Source: Roseovarius amoyensis | GTDB lineage: Bacteria > Pseudomonadota > Alphaproteobacteria > Rhodobacterales > Rhodobacteraceae | DNA: 64,000 bases | NCBI RefSeq assembly: GCF_003260265.1 | Contig: NZ_QITQ01000003.1 | Coordinates: forward strand, 124,001-188,000 | Direction of reading: 5' to 3' | Shown here: piece after piece, positions 1 to 8,881 of the stretch | Numbering within the stretch: position 1 is the first letter of the stretch | How the letters are laid out: each line of letters begins with the position of its first letter | Made by a program: the position numbers and the translations under genes | The notes under the pieces: model-generated | What the model saw: the letters and a program-made list of their open reading frames with translations, nothing else | Databases searched by the model: none | What the model was told of the DNA's origin: nothing

Positions 1-833
1 TCGCGTTCGACCTCCGTCAACTCCAGCGCGTCGGCAAAGACCGCGATCCCCTCAGCATCGACGCCGTAGCGCGCAGTGCCCGAGGGCAGCAAACCCCGCC
101 GCCCCATATGCGTCAGGAAACGCGCGATATCCTTGACCACCGGCAGCCGGGCAGACCCGCCAGTGTCGATGCCCGTAAGGCGGGTGCCCTCGCTCAGCAG
201 GTTGTTGGGGTGAAAATCGCCGTGGCAGATCGCCATGCGCCAGGTGCCCGCCTCATGCGGTGTCGAAATGCGGGTCAGTTCCGCCACGATCGCGGTCTTC
301 AACTCGCGCAGCTCGGCATAGCGCAGCCGTGCCAGCGCCTTGTCGGCGCGACCGAACCAGCCGTCCAGCCGCACCGGCGTCGGTGCCTCTGTCGGGGCGG
401 TGTATTTGCGCAGCCACGCCGCCGCCGCGGGCAGCAGGGCAGGGCGCCCCGCCGGCGGCGTCTGCCATATCCGCACCATCAACGGCATGCCCGGCGCGCG
501 TTCGCTGACCACCAGCCCCAGATCAGGCAGGTGACAGATGGGCGTGCTGACGCGCAGATCGCCCGTGTTCATGTATGTGTGTGCGCGGGTCAGCTCGGCC
601 CAGTCGCGGGCGGCGCTTTCGACCTGTTTGGACAGATGAAAGCGAAAGATCGCCGGGCGTTCGCCCACATGCCCGGCGATGATCGCGCGTTTGCCGGGCA
701 CAAGGCGGATCATCTCGTCCAGCACGGCGTCGGTCAGCGCCGCCTCGTCCGCGGCGCGGGTTTCGAACGCGGTCATCAGATCGCTCAGCGCGTCCATCTG
801 TTCCAGCGGCGTGGGGTTGGCACGTTTCGGCAT
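1..833 (-). CDS. APH-family phosphotransferase (partial, 3' end off window)
   Basis: The reading frame runs from an ATG at 833 to the window edge without a stop (277 codons visible). It carries the kinase catalytic motif HGDFHPNN at residues 204-211 and a downstream IDTGG at 222-226 where the metal-binding Asp of aminoglycoside phosphotransferase/choline kinase-like proteins (PF01636) sits. The usual DFG-type motif is altered to DTG. The substrate cannot be told from sequence; relatives act on small alcohols, aminoglycosides or are uncharacterised. The gene is divergent from xseB, and about 107 bp separate the two starts. Confidence 0.75.
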   Translation of the reverse strand, partial: MPKRANPTPLEQMDALSDLMTAFETRAADEAALTDAVLDEMIRLVPGKRAIIAGHVGERPAIFRFHLSKQVESAARDWAELTRAHTYMNTGDLRVSTPICHLPDLGLVVSERAPGMPLMVRIWQTPPAGRPALLPAAAAWLRKYTAPTEAPTPVRLDGWFGRADKALARLRYAELRELKTAIVAELTRISTPHEAGTWRMAICHGDFHPNNLLSEGTRLTGIDTGGSARLPVVKDIARFLTHMGRRGLLPSGTARYGVDAEGIAVFADALELTEVER

Positions 834-940
834 GACCACCACGATTGCCCAAGCCCGCAACTGCGGTCAACCGAATTGAACCCCGCGCCGCACGCGTCTA
901 TGCTGTTCCCCAAAGCTGCCACACCAGGAAAGAGCCGCCG

Positions 941-1183
941 ATGTCCGACATTCCCGTTTCCGAGATGACCTTTGAACAGGCGATGAAAGAGCTTGAGGAG
1001 GTCGTGACCAAGCTGGAGCGGGGCGATGTCGCGCTGGAGGATTCGATCCGCCTTTACGAACGCGGCGCCGAACTGAAAAAACGCTGCGAGGACAAGCTGA
1101 AGGCGGCCGAGGAAAAGGTTGCCACGATCACGCTAGACCCCGACGGCAACCCCACCGGCACGGTTCCGGCCGGCGACCTGTGA
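941..1183 (+). CDS. xseB: Exodeoxyribonuclease VII small subunit
   Basis: This 80-residue protein is the small subunit of ExoVII, which degrades single-stranded DNA together with XseA. The family pattern FEQAMKELEEVVTKLERGDVxLEDSIxLYERG is present at residues 9-40, and the length is normal. The ATG at 941 is preceded by AGGAA about ten bases upstream; an in-frame upstream Met at 845 would add about 30 non-conserved residues and was not used. The stop overlaps the GTG start of ispA by three bases (1180-1183), so the two are translationally coupled. Confidence 0.95.
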   Translation: MSDIPVSEMTFEQAMKELEEVVTKLERGDVALEDSIRLYERGAELKKRCEDKLKAAEEKVATITLDPDGNPTGTVPAGDL

Positions 1184-2058
1184 AGCAGGAACTGGCGGCG
1201 GCGCTGGCCGCCACAAGCGACGCGGTCGGGGCCCATTTCGCCGATGTACTAGGCAGCTTTGGCGACGATGACGTGGCGCAGGCCATGCGCTATGCGCTGG
1301 AGGGCGGCAAACGCATCCGCGCCTGCCTGGTGATCGAGGGCGCGCGCCTGTTCGGCCAGCCAAGCGAACGTGCGATCTGGCCCGCCTGCGCAATCGAGGC
1401 GATGCATGCCTACAGCCTGGTGCATGACGACCTGCCCTGCATGGATGACGACGCCATGCGCCGGGGCCGCCCGACGCTACATGTTCAGTGGGATGAGGCG
1501 ACGGCGGTGCTGGCGGGCGACGCATTGCAGGCGCTGGCATTCGAGCTGGCGGCGCACCCCGATGGCGCCGAGGGCGCCGAGCACCGCGCCGGGCTGGCCC
1601 TGAGCCTGGCGCGTGCCGCGGGCGGGCAGGGGATGGTGCTGGGCCAGGCGCTGGACATCGCCGCCGAAACCGCACACGCGCCGCTTTCGCTAGATCAGAT
1701 CACCGCCTTACAGCGGGCCAAGACCGGGGCGCTGATCGGCTGGGCCGCCACCGCCGGGGCGCGCATGGCCGGGGCTGACCCCGCGCCGCTGGGCGGCTAC
1801 GCCCGTGCGCTGGGGCTGGCCTTTCAGATCCAGGATGACGTGATCGACGCCACCGGCGACGAGGGCACCGCCGGCAAGGCCGTGGGCAAGGATGCCGCCG
1901 CCGGAAAGGCGACCTTCGTGTCGCTGCTGGGGCTCGATGCCGCGCGTGCGCGTGCCGCTGGGCTTGCCGAAGAGGCGTGCGACGCCATATCCTGCTATGG
2001 CGAGGCGGCGGAAACCTTGCGGCAGCTGGCGCGCTTCGTTATCTCCCGCCAAAGCTGA
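1180..2058 (+). CDS. ispA: Farnesyl/geranylgeranyl diphosphate synthase
   Basis: This 292-residue prenyl transferase condenses isopentenyl diphosphate with allylic diphosphates to make farnesyl (or longer) diphosphate. The first aspartate-rich motif is DDLPCMDDD (residues 83-91), and the second, FQIQDDVID, ends at residue 223. GGKRIR at 42-47 binds diphosphate. Start is GTG at 1180, overlapping the end of xseB. The xseB-ispA-dxs order is the standard alphaproteobacterial isoprenoid operon. Chain length (C15 versus C20) is not settled by the motifs alone. Confidence 0.94.
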   Translation: MKQELAAALAATSDAVGAHFADVLGSFGDDDVAQAMRYALEGGKRIRACLVIEGARLFGQPSERAIWPACAIEAMHAYSLVHDDLPCMDDDAMRRGRPTLHVQWDEATAVLAGDALQALAFELAAHPDGAEGAEHRAGLALSLARAAGGQGMVLGQALDIAAETAHAPLSLDQITALQRAKTGALIGWAATAGARMAGADPAPLGGYARALGLAFQIQDDVIDATGDEGTAGKAVGKDAAAGKATFVSLLGLDAARARAAGLAEEACDAISCYGEAAETLRQLARFVISRQS

Positions 2059-2087
2059 ACGCCACCGCAGAGAGGGGAGCACCCCGC

Positions 2088-4031
2088 GTGCCCGACCAGC
2101 CAACGCCAGACCGCCCCAAGACACCCCTGCTGGATACCGTGCAGGGCCCCGCCGATCTGCGCCGTATGAGCGAGGCAGAGCTGAGCCAGCTTGCGCAGGA
2201 GGTGCGCGCCGAAACCATCTCGGCCGTGTCGGAAACCGGTGGCCACCTGGGCGCCGGGCTGGGCGTGATCGAACTGACCGTGGCGCTGCACGCGGTGTTC
2301 GACACCCCGCGCGACAAGCTGATCTGGGATGTCAGTCACCAGACCTATCCTCACAAGATCCTGACCGGGCGGCGCGACCGCATCCGCACCCTGCGCCAAA
2401 AGGGCGGGCTGTCGGGGTTCACCAAGCGCGCCGAAAGCCCCTATGACCCGTTCGGGGCGGCGCATTCGTCGACCTCGATCAGCGCCGCGCTGGGGTTTGC
2501 GGTGGCGCGCGATCTGGGCGGGGTGTGCGAGACCGGCCACGGCGACGCCATCGCGGTGATCGGCGACGGCGCGATGAGCGGCGGCATGGCCTTCGAGGCG
2601 ATGAACAACGCCGGCGCGCTGAAAAAGCGGCTTTTCGTCATCCTCAACGACAACGAAATGTCGATCGCGCCACCAGTTGGTGCGATGTCGGCCTATCTGT
2701 CGCGCCTTTACGCCGGCGCGCCCTATCAGGAATTCAAGGCCGCAGCCAAGGGCGCGGTGTCGCTTTTGCCCGAACCCTTTCAAATGGGCGCGCGCCGCGC
2801 CAAGGAAATGCTCAAGGGTCTTGCCGTAGGCGGCACCCTGTTCGAGGAACTGGGCTTTTCCTATGTCGGCCCCATCGACGGGCACGACCTGGGCCAGCTC
2901 CTGCCGGTTCTGCGCACAGTCAGGGCGCGGGCGACGGGGCCGACGCTGATCCATGTGCTGACGAAAAAGGGCAAGGGCTATGCCCCGGCCGAACGCGCCC
3001 GCGACGGCGGCCATGCGACGGCCAAGTTCGATGTTGTCACCGGCGAGCAGAGAAAGAAGCCCTCGAACGCGCCCAGCTATACCCGCGTCTTTGCCGAGGC
3101 GCTGGTGGAAGAGGCCGCGCGTGACGACCGCATCTGCGCCATTACCGCCGCGATGCCGGGGGGCACGGGGCTGGATCTGTTCGAGTCGCGCTATCCCTCG
3201 CGCTGTTTAGACGTGGGCATCGCCGAACAACACGCCGTCACCTTTGCCGGCGGGCTGGCGGCGGGGGGGATGAAACCCTTTTGCGCGCTCTATTCCACCT
3301 TCCTGCAACGTGGCTATGATCAGGTGGTGCATGACGTTGCCCTGCAGGGGCTGCCGGTGCGTTTTGCTATCGACCGCGCCGGGCTGGTGGGGGCCGACGG
3401 GCCGACCCATGCCGGCAGTTTCGACATCGCCTATCTGGCCTGCCTGCCGGGCATGACGGTGATGGCCGCGGCGGACGAGGCAGAGCTGAAACACATGGTC
3501 GCCACCGCTGTCGCCCATGACGCCGGGCCCATCGCGTTCCGCTATCCGCGCGGCGAGGGCGAGGGCGTCGAGATGCCCGAGCGCGGCGAGGTGCTGGAAA
3601 TCGGCAAGGGCCGCATCATCGCCCAAGGCGCGCGCGTGGCGATCCTGTCGCTGGGCACGCGGCTGGGCGAGGTGCGCCGCGCCGCCGAGGCACTGGCGCA
3701 AAAGGGGATCACGCCCACCATCGCCGACGCGCGCTTTGCCAAGCCGCTGGATGCTGACCTGGTGCTTGATCTTGCCGCCCGTCATGAGGCGCTGATCACC
3801 ATCGAAGAGGGCTCTGTCGGTGGTTTCGGCAGCCATGTCGCCCAGCTGTTGGCGGAAAACGGCGTGTTCGACGGTGGGTTCAAGTTCCGCTCGATGGTGC
3901 TGCCGGATGTGTTCATCGACCAGTCCGACCCGGCGGACATGTACGCCACCGCGCGCCTGAACGCCCCCGATATCGAGGCCAGGGTGCTGGAAGTCCTGGG
4001 CGTCGCATCGCTGAAAGGCAAGCGCGCCTGA
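2088..4031 (+). CDS. dxs: 1-deoxy-D-xylulose-5-phosphate synthase
   Basis: This thiamine-diphosphate enzyme joins pyruvate and glyceraldehyde 3-phosphate in the first step of the MEP pathway. The thiamine/Mg motif GDGAMSGG with the downstream N (AMNNAG) lies near residues 154-169, followed by the transketolase pyrimidine-binding domain ([15 protein letters not shown]) and a C-terminal domain. The start was taken as GTG at 2088, preceded by AGAGGGGAG; the frame is open further upstream into ispA but that part is not conserved. The 647-residue length is typical. It ends before a strong bidirectional terminator. Confidence 0.95.
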   Translation: MPDQPTPDRPKTPLLDTVQGPADLRRMSEAELSQLAQEVRAETISAVSETGGHLGAGLGVIELTVALHAVFDTPRDKLIWDVSHQTYPHKILTGRRDRIRTLRQKGGLSGFTKRAESPYDPFGAAHSSTSISAALGFAVARDLGGVCETGHGDAIAVIGDGAMSGGMAFEAMNNAGALKKRLFVILNDNEMSIAPPVGAMSAYLSRLYAGAPYQEFKAAAKGAVSLLPEPFQMGARRAKEMLKGLAVGGTLFEELGFSYVGPIDGHDLGQLLPVLRTVRARATGPTLIHVLTKKGKGYAPAERARDGGHATAKFDVVTGEQRKKPSNAPSYTRVFAEALVEEAARDDRICAITAAMPGGTGLDLFESRYPSRCLDVGIAEQHAVTFAGGLAAGGMKPFCALYSTFLQRGYDQVVHDVALQGLPVRFAIDRAGLVGADGPTHAGSFDIAYLACLPGMTVMAAADEAELKHMVATAVAHDAGPIAFRYPRGEGEGVEMPERGEVLEIGKGRIIAQGARVAILSLGTRLGEVRRAAEALAQKGITPTIADARFAKPLDADLVLDLAARHEALITIEEGSVGGFGSHVAQLLAENGVFDGGFKFRSMVLPDVFIDQSDPADMYATARLNAPDIEARVLEVLGVASLKGKRA

Positions 4032-4086
4032 GAACGCCGCCAGTGGCGGCGTCTGCCTCCGGCGGGGGTATTTTCAACCAAAAAGA

Positions 4087-4122
4087 AACGGCAGGGGATG
4101 CGTTCCCCTGCCGTTCGTCTTT
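4087..4122. terminator. Bidirectional Rho-independent terminator between dxs and the methyltransferase gene
   Basis: An 11-bp perfect stem, AACGGCAGGGG (4087-4097) with CCCCTGCCGTT (4105-4115), closes a 7-nt loop. It is followed on the plus strand by CGTCTTTT and on the minus strand by a T-rich tract (the A-rich run just upstream at 4078-4087). It therefore suits both convergent genes. A second GC hairpin (acgccgcc/ggcggcgt) starts at 4034 right after the dxs stop. Confidence 0.85.
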
Positions 4123-4143
4123 TCGCGCCTCGTGTCGGGTCGT

Positions 4144-5205
4144 TTACCCGGCGCGGCGGCGGCGGCGAGAGGGGCCGCGCCCGCCGGCGCGGGTTTCGCC
4201 CGGTTTCAGCGGCACCTTGTTGAACTTGATCCAGTCGCCGCCATGCGGGTCGTTGTTGGTCAGGAAGTTGGCGGCGCGGATTGCCTCCATCTCCTTGCCC
4301 GGGCGCGGTTTGGTCGAACCGAGACCGAAGAGCTGACAAAAGGTTTCGTCGTCCATGTCCCCGGGCAGCACGATGCCGGCCTCGGCGACCTCGGCCCGCT
4401 TGGCGGCGATCTCGGACGCCTTCACCGGCAGCGCCACGGGGTTCATGATCGCGCTGGTCATGCCCGCGCCCATCGCCATCGGCAGAAAGGCGTTGTTGAT
4501 GCCGTGGCGGTTGGGCAGTCCAAAGCTGACATTCGACGCGCCGCAGGTGGTGTTGACGCCCAGTTCCTCGCGCAGGCGCCGCACCAGGGCAAAGACCTGC
4601 AGACCGGCCGTTGCCATGGCGCCGACGGGCATCACCAGCGGGTCGACCACGATGTCGTGGGCGGGAATGCCGAAATCGGCCGCGCGCTCGACGATCTTCT
4701 TGGCGACGGCGAAACGCACGTCGGGATCTTCGGAAATGCCGGTGTCGTCGTTCGAGATGGCGACGACGGGCACGTTGTATTTCTTGACCAGAGGCAGTAC
4801 CAGTTCCAGCCGATCTTCCTCGCCCGTGACCGAGTTGAGCAGCGGCCGGCCTTGCGCCGCGGCCAGCCCGGCCTCGAGCGCGGCAGGCACCGAGCTGTCG
4901 ATGCACAGCGGCACATCGACCAGCCCCTGCACCAGCTCGATGATCTTGGTCATCAGCGGCGGTTCGGTCTGGTTGGGATCGGGGTTGGAATTATAGACGA
5001 CGCCCGCGTTGATATCGAGCACGTTTGCGCCGGCCTCGACCTGGGCGATTGCGTCGGCTTCGATGGTCGAGAAATCGCCCGCCTCAAGCTCGGCCGCCAG
5101 TTTCTTGCGCCCGGTGGGGTTGATCCGCTCTCCGATCACGCAGAACGGCTGATCGAAGCCGATAATGGCTGTCTTGGTCTTGCTCTCGACAATGGTGCGC
5201 GTCAT
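4144..5205 (-). CDS. Methyltetrahydrofolate:corrinoid methyltransferase (pterin-binding domain)
   Basis: This 353-residue protein has a pterin-binding TIM-barrel fold like dihydropteroate synthase and MtrH/AcsE-type methyltransferases. FCVIGERINPTGRKKL near residue 20 and DINAG near 70 are the pterin-pocket signatures. It likely moves a methyl group between tetrahydrofolate and a corrinoid protein rather than making dihydropteroate. The start ATG at 5205 has AAGGAA seven bases upstream. It lies just downstream of a MetF-like gene on the same strand (10-bp gap), so the pair should share a transcript. The basic tail is poorly conserved. No corrinoid protein lies in the window. Confidence 0.85.
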   Translation of the reverse strand: MTRTIVESKTKTAIIGFDQPFCVIGERINPTGRKKLAAELEAGDFSTIEADAIAQVEAGANVLDINAGVVYNSNPDPNQTEPPLMTKIIELVQGLVDVPLCIDSSVPAALEAGLAAAQGRPLLNSVTGEEDRLELVLPLVKKYNVPVVAISNDDTGISEDPDVRFAVAKKIVERAADFGIPAHDIVVDPLVMPVGAMATAGLQVFALVRRLREELGVNTTCGASNVSFGLPNRHGINNAFLPMAMGAGMTSAIMNPVALPVKASEIAAKRAEVAEAGIVLPGDMDDETFCQLFGLGSTKPRPGKEMEAIRAANFLTNNDPHGGDWIKFNKVPLKPGETRAGGRGPSRRRRRAG

Positions 5206-5215
5206 GGGGGTTCCT

Positions 5216-6151
5216 TCAGGTCGCGTTTGCGGGTTTGGCGGCGGGGCCACCGTTTTCGATCGCCCAGTTGGCGTTTGCCTTGATACCGCCCAGCGGAAAG
5301 AAGTGCACGGACTCGATGTTGAAATCGGGATGCGCGGCCTTGTGGGCGGCCAGTTGGGTCAGCACCTCGGTCGGCTGATAGGGCATCATCAGCTTGGACA
5401 CATCCATCGCGCGCTTTTGCAGCACCTTCAGCGACGGGCCGACGCCGCAGGCGATGGCGAACTTGATGAGCGTCTGCAGCTTGGCCGGACCGGCGATGCC
5501 GATATGGATGGGCAGGTCGATGCCCTCGGCGCGCAGGTGGTCGGCCCAGGCGATGATCGGCCCGGCGTCGAATGCGAACTGGGTGGCGATCGCCATCGTG
5601 GCATCCGTGCGCTCGGAAAACTCCTGTTTCCATTGCAGCGCCGCATCGACAGTGCTGCTGCCGCCGTCGGTGTCGATGTCGCGGTTGCCCTCTGGGTGGC
5701 CGGCCACATGCAGGCGGGTGAACCCGGCGCGGTCGAATGCGCCCGATTCCAACAGCTGCATCGAATCGGTGAAATCTCCATGCGGCTTGGCCACGCCACC
5801 GGCCAGCAGCAACGCCTGGTCAACGCCGGCCTCGCCCTGGTAGCGCGCGATCCAGTCATCCAGCGTGGCCTGGTCCTTGATGATGCGGGCGGGGAAATGC
5901 GGCATCACCTTGTAGCCCTCGCCGGCCAGCCGGCGGGCGGTGGCGACCATGTCCTCGATGGGGGTGCCTTCGATATGGGCGATATAGACGCGGGTGCCCG
6001 CGGGCAGCAGGTCGCGGAAATCGTCGACCTTTTCGGCGGTGCGCGGCATCACCTCTATCGAATAGCCGTTCAGGAACGCTTCCAGTTCCTGGTTTGCCTC
6101 GCCCGGCGCGGCGGCGGGTTTTTCACGCTTCTTGAAGTTCAGCAGAGCCAT
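5216..6151 (-). CDS. Methylenetetrahydrofolate reductase family protein
   Basis: This 311-residue MetF-like flavoprotein should interconvert 5,10-methylene-THF and 5-methyl-THF. Visible family features are YIAHIEGTP, HVAGHPEGNRD, TQFAFDAGPI and LPIHIGIAGPA, the usual order of active-site strands in a TIM barrel. The ATG at 6151 was chosen over an upstream Met because the product begins with the conserved lysine-rich MALLNFKKREK. It sits between a small conserved gene and a methyl-THF methyltransferase, which points to one-carbon catabolism (demethylation of methylated amines or betaine) rather than methionine synthesis alone. Confidence 0.85.
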   Translation of the reverse strand: MALLNFKKREKPAAAPGEANQELEAFLNGYSIEVMPRTAEKVDDFRDLLPAGTRVYIAHIEGTPIEDMVATARRLAGEGYKVMPHFPARIIKDQATLDDWIARYQGEAGVDQALLLAGGVAKPHGDFTDSMQLLESGAFDRAGFTRLHVAGHPEGNRDIDTDGGSSTVDAALQWKQEFSERTDATMAIATQFAFDAGPIIAWADHLRAEGIDLPIHIGIAGPAKLQTLIKFAIACGVGPSLKVLQKRAMDVSKLMMPYQPTEVLTQLAAHKAAHPDFNIESVHFFPLGGIKANANWAIENGGPAAKPANAT

Positions 6152-6180
6152 CGCGGCCTCCCATAATGCTGATACCGGCC

Positions 6181-6477
6181 TCATTCACGGCCATCGTTGG
6201 CGATCAGGGCCTTCAGCCGGTCCTTGTCGTATTCGGCGTCGATTCGGGCGACTTCGGCATCGGCCACATCGGCGGGGTCGCCTTCGGCCTGGCCGGTTAC
6301 GACCTTGCGCCATTCGGCCAGGTAGGCGTCAGTTTCGGCCGCGCCCACCTTCATTGCGGCGCGGTCGATGGCCTGCTCAAACCGTTCGGGCAGCGGCCGC
6401 TTGGTGCCACGCCGGCCCTTGCCGATGATGACCTGCGCCGGAATGTCCCGCCAATAGACAATGGTGACGTCGTTCAT
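6181..6477 (-). CDS. 'Virulence factor' domain small protein of the methyl-THF cluster
   Basis: This 98-residue acidic protein begins MNDVTIVYWRDIPAQVI and carries GKGRRGTKRxLPERFEQAIDRAAM. This matches the conserved small proteins annotated as 'virulence factor' (PF13769) that sit beside MetF-like and methyl-THF methyltransferase genes in Rhodobacteraceae. No signal peptide or membrane span is present. Function is unknown; the constant gene neighbourhood suggests a role in corrinoid or folate methyl transfer rather than virulence. It is the first gene of the minus-strand trio. Confidence 0.8.
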   Translation of the reverse strand: MNDVTIVYWRDIPAQVIIGKGRRGTKRPLPERFEQAIDRAAMKVGAAETDAYLAEWRKVVTGQAEGDPADVADAEVARIDAEYDKDRLKALIANDGRE

Positions 6478-6651
6478 GACTGATTCCCTGTTTCAGTGAC
6501 TCTCTCTAATCGACACCGCCCCGCCGCCGGGGTCGGATTTCGACAGAACGCGCGCATCCAGCGACGCCCGATACCTAGCATTCAATGCGAAAGGCGGCTA
6601 TCGCGGCCAATCGGAAAAACCTTCATCTTGATGTTGTGCCACGGCTAATGC

Positions 6652-6680
6652 TTGCACGCGCGCCGCAGTGCACATAGTTT
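6652..6680 (+). promoter_or_regulatory. Candidate sigma-70 promoter for the Ppx/GppA gene
   Basis: TTGCAC (6652-6657) and TAGTTT (6675-6680) are separated by 17 bp and lie 31 bp before the ATG at 6711. A GGAGG ribosome site follows, nine bases before the start. The match is moderate only. The 233-bp gap (6478-6710) must also hold the promoter of the minus-strand methyl-THF trio, which I could not place. Confidence 0.35.
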
Positions 6681-6710
6681 GGAACCAACTCGAAATGGAG
6701 GGCGTGTTTT

Positions 6711-7820
6711 ATGGCGCCCAAGCGTCCCCTTGGTGCGGGCGCATTTCCCGAAGCGGTCGAGAGCCCCGCACTGACCACCCCGGATGCTCCGCAGCTTTAT
6801 GCCGCGCTGGATCTGGGAACCAACAGTTGTCGCATGCTGATCGCACGCCCCGAGGGCGATCAGTTCAAAGTCGTGGACAGCTTTTCAAAATCGGTGCAGC
6901 TGGGCGCCGGGCTGGAACGGTCCGGCAGGTTGTCGCGCGGGTCGATCCAGCGGACGGTGCAGGCGCTCAGGGTGTGTCAGCAAAAGCTCAGGCGCAACCG
7001 TGTGCGCCGGATGCGGCTGGTTGCGACCGAGGCCTGCCGTCGTGCCATCAATTCGGAAGAGTTCATGGAGACAGTGCACCGCGAAACCGGCCTGTCGCTG
7101 GAAATCATCGCCCCCCAGCAAGAGGCCCAGCTTGCCGTCGTGTCCTGCGCGCCGCTGGTCTGTCCCACGACCGAACAGTTGCTGGTCGTCGATATCGGCG
7201 GCGGATCGACCGAGTTGGTCTGGATCGACCTTGCCGGGGTGCCTTCGCACGACCGGGTGCGCGCGATGATGCGGATGCATGGCGGTTTCGACGCCCCCGG
7301 CAATGGCGGCCCCAAGGCCAAGGTGGTCGACTGGATCAGCGTGCCGCTGGGGGTGGCGACGCTGCGCGACCAGTTCCGCGATGTCGAGGACGACGCCGCG
7401 CGGTTCGCGCTGATGAGCTGGTTTTTCGAGGAAAACCTGGCCGAATTTGCCCCCTACAAGGACGATCCCCCGCGCGAGGGGTTCCAGATCGTCGGCACCA
7501 GCGGCACCGTCACCACCGTGGCGGCCAGCCACCTGGGGCTGAGGCGGTATGACCGCAACAAGGTGGACGGCTTGCGCATGACCAGCGAAGAGATAGACCG
7601 CGTGATCAGCGGCTACCTGGCCCTTGGTCCCGCCGGGCGGCGGCGCGACCCGCGCATCGGCACCGACCGGCAGGCGCTGATCATGTCGGGCGCGGCGATC
7701 CTGCAGGCGCTCTTGCGGTGCTGGCCCACCGACCGGCTGTCGGTGGCCGATCGCGGGTTGCGTGAGGGCATACTTTACGCCCTGATGTCGGCCGACGGCG
7801 TGCTGAGCGGCCAGGAATGA
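6711..7820 (+). CDS. Ppx/GppA family phosphatase
   Basis: This 369-residue ASKHA-fold protein shows [17 protein letters not shown] near residues 30-46 (phosphate-1 loop), [13 protein letters not shown] near 162-174 (phosphate-2), and [16 protein letters not shown] in the adenosine region. Such proteins hydrolyse inorganic polyphosphate or the guanosine pentaphosphate terminal phosphate. It is shorter than E. coli Ppx (513) and lacks the C-terminal HD-like domains, which is usual in alphaproteobacteria. The stop overlaps the upstream frame of rlmE, and 47 bp separate it from the chosen rlmE start. Confidence 0.9.
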   Translation: MAPKRPLGAGAFPEAVESPALTTPDAPQLYAALDLGTNSCRMLIARPEGDQFKVVDSFSKSVQLGAGLERSGRLSRGSIQRTVQALRVCQQKLRRNRVRRMRLVATEACRRAINSEEFMETVHRETGLSLEIIAPQQEAQLAVVSCAPLVCPTTEQLLVVDIGGGSTELVWIDLAGVPSHDRVRAMMRMHGGFDAPGNGGPKAKVVDWISVPLGVATLRDQFRDVEDDAARFALMSWFFEENLAEFAPYKDDPPREGFQIVGTSGTVTTVAASHLGLRRYDRNKVDGLRMTSEEIDRVISGYLALGPAGRRRDPRIGTDRQALIMSGAAILQALLRCWPTDRLSVADRGLREGILYALMSADGVLSGQE

Positions 7821-7867
7821 CGGCGGCGGGGCCAATCGGGACAGATGAACCGGGGACAGGGCGGAAC

Positions 7868-8587
7868 ATGGCGAAGAAACCGGATGGAAAGAACACTTCG
7901 GGGCGCGGAGAGCGCGATCTGAAGGTCAAGGTCAAGACGGCGCGGGGGCGCAAGCTGTCATCGACGCGCTGGCTGCAACGGCAGCTCAACGACCCGTATG
8001 TAAAACGCGCCAGGGCCGAGGGCTATCGCGGGCGCGCGGCGTTCAAGATACTGGAACTGGACGACAAGTATGGCTTTCTCGTGCCGGGGGCGCGGGTGGT
8101 TGACCTGGGCTGCGCGCCGGGCGGCTGGTGCCAGGTAGCGGTGGCGCGAACCAACGCACTGGGCGAAGACGCGGGCAAACCCGTGGGCCGGGTGCTGGGC
8201 ATCGACCTGCAGGAGGTGGAACCGATCGCGGGCGCCGAGATACACCAGCTCGATTTTCTCGAGGACGACGCCGACGACAAGGTCAAGGCCTGGCTTGGCG
8301 GCAAGGCCGACGTGGTAATGTCGGACATGGCGGCGGCGTCGTCGGGGCACAAGCAGACCGACCACCTGCGCATCGTGGCGCTGTGCGAGGCGGCGGCGCA
8401 ACTGGCCTTTGACGTGCTCGAAGAGGGCGGTACATTCGTCGCCAAGGTGCTGGCGGGCGGCGCCGAGGGCGGGTTGCAGGCCCTGCTCAAGAAGCGTTTC
8501 ACCAAGGTCGCCAACGTCAAGCCACCGGCCTCGCGCGCCGACAGTTCGGAAAAGTTCGTGGTGGCGACAGGGTTCCGGGGCGGTTGA
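7868..8587 (+). CDS. rlmE: 23S rRNA (uridine-2552-2'-O)-methyltransferase RlmE/FtsJ
   Basis: This SAM-dependent enzyme methylates the 2'-OH of U2552 in 23S rRNA during large-subunit assembly. The substrate-binding segment [24 protein letters not shown] motif [15 protein letters not shown], and catalytic residues of the K-D-K-E tetrad (D in VMSDMAA, K in [10 protein letters not shown] in [10 protein letters not shown]) are visible. The ATG at 7868 follows a GGGACAGGGCGG stretch. The basic N-terminus (lysine/arginine-rich for 30 residues) fits RNA binding. Length 239. Confidence 0.94.
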   Translation: MAKKPDGKNTSGRGERDLKVKVKTARGRKLSSTRWLQRQLNDPYVKRARAEGYRGRAAFKILELDDKYGFLVPGARVVDLGCAPGGWCQVAVARTNALGEDAGKPVGRVLGIDLQEVEPIAGAEIHQLDFLEDDADDKVKAWLGGKADVVMSDMAAASSGHKQTDHLRIVALCEAAAQLAFDVLEEGGTFVAKVLAGGAEGGLQALLKKRFTKVANVKPPASRADSSEKFVVATGFRGG

Positions 8588-8592
8588 AACGC

Positions 8593-8757
8593 TTAGCGTG
8601 ACAGGCTGCGTGCGGCCTTGCGGGCCATTGCGGCCATGTCCACCTTGGGCGGTGGTGCGGTCAGCCGCTTTTCCTGCGCGCGAGTGATCAGGTTTCCCTG
8701 ACGGATCAGTTCGAACAGCCGCGCGTGGCGGGCAGGGGGTGTGGGTGCGGCAGGCAT
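8593..8757 (-). CDS. Small hypothetical protein downstream of the nod-like gene
   Basis: A 54-residue basic protein (MPAAPTPPARHARLFELIRQ..., ending in AARSLSR). The ATG at 8757 has AGGA about eight bases upstream. It has no membrane span or recognisable motif. It is on the same strand as, and 124 bp downstream of, the Nod-like gene and convergent with rlmE. Its composition fits a real small conserved alphaproteobacterial gene, but no function can be assigned. Confidence 0.55.
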   Translation of the reverse strand: MPAAPTPPARHARLFELIRQGNLITRAQEKRLTAPPPKVDMAAMARKAARSLSR

Positions 8758-8881
8758 CCGGCATATCCTGCACGACGAATGCGGCGGAATTTGCGCATTA
8801 ACCGGGAAATCGGATGGCAGGTGTTTTGCGAAAGGGCCTGCCCCGCACACTGAGGTGCGGGGCAGGGATCGGTCAGCCCCC

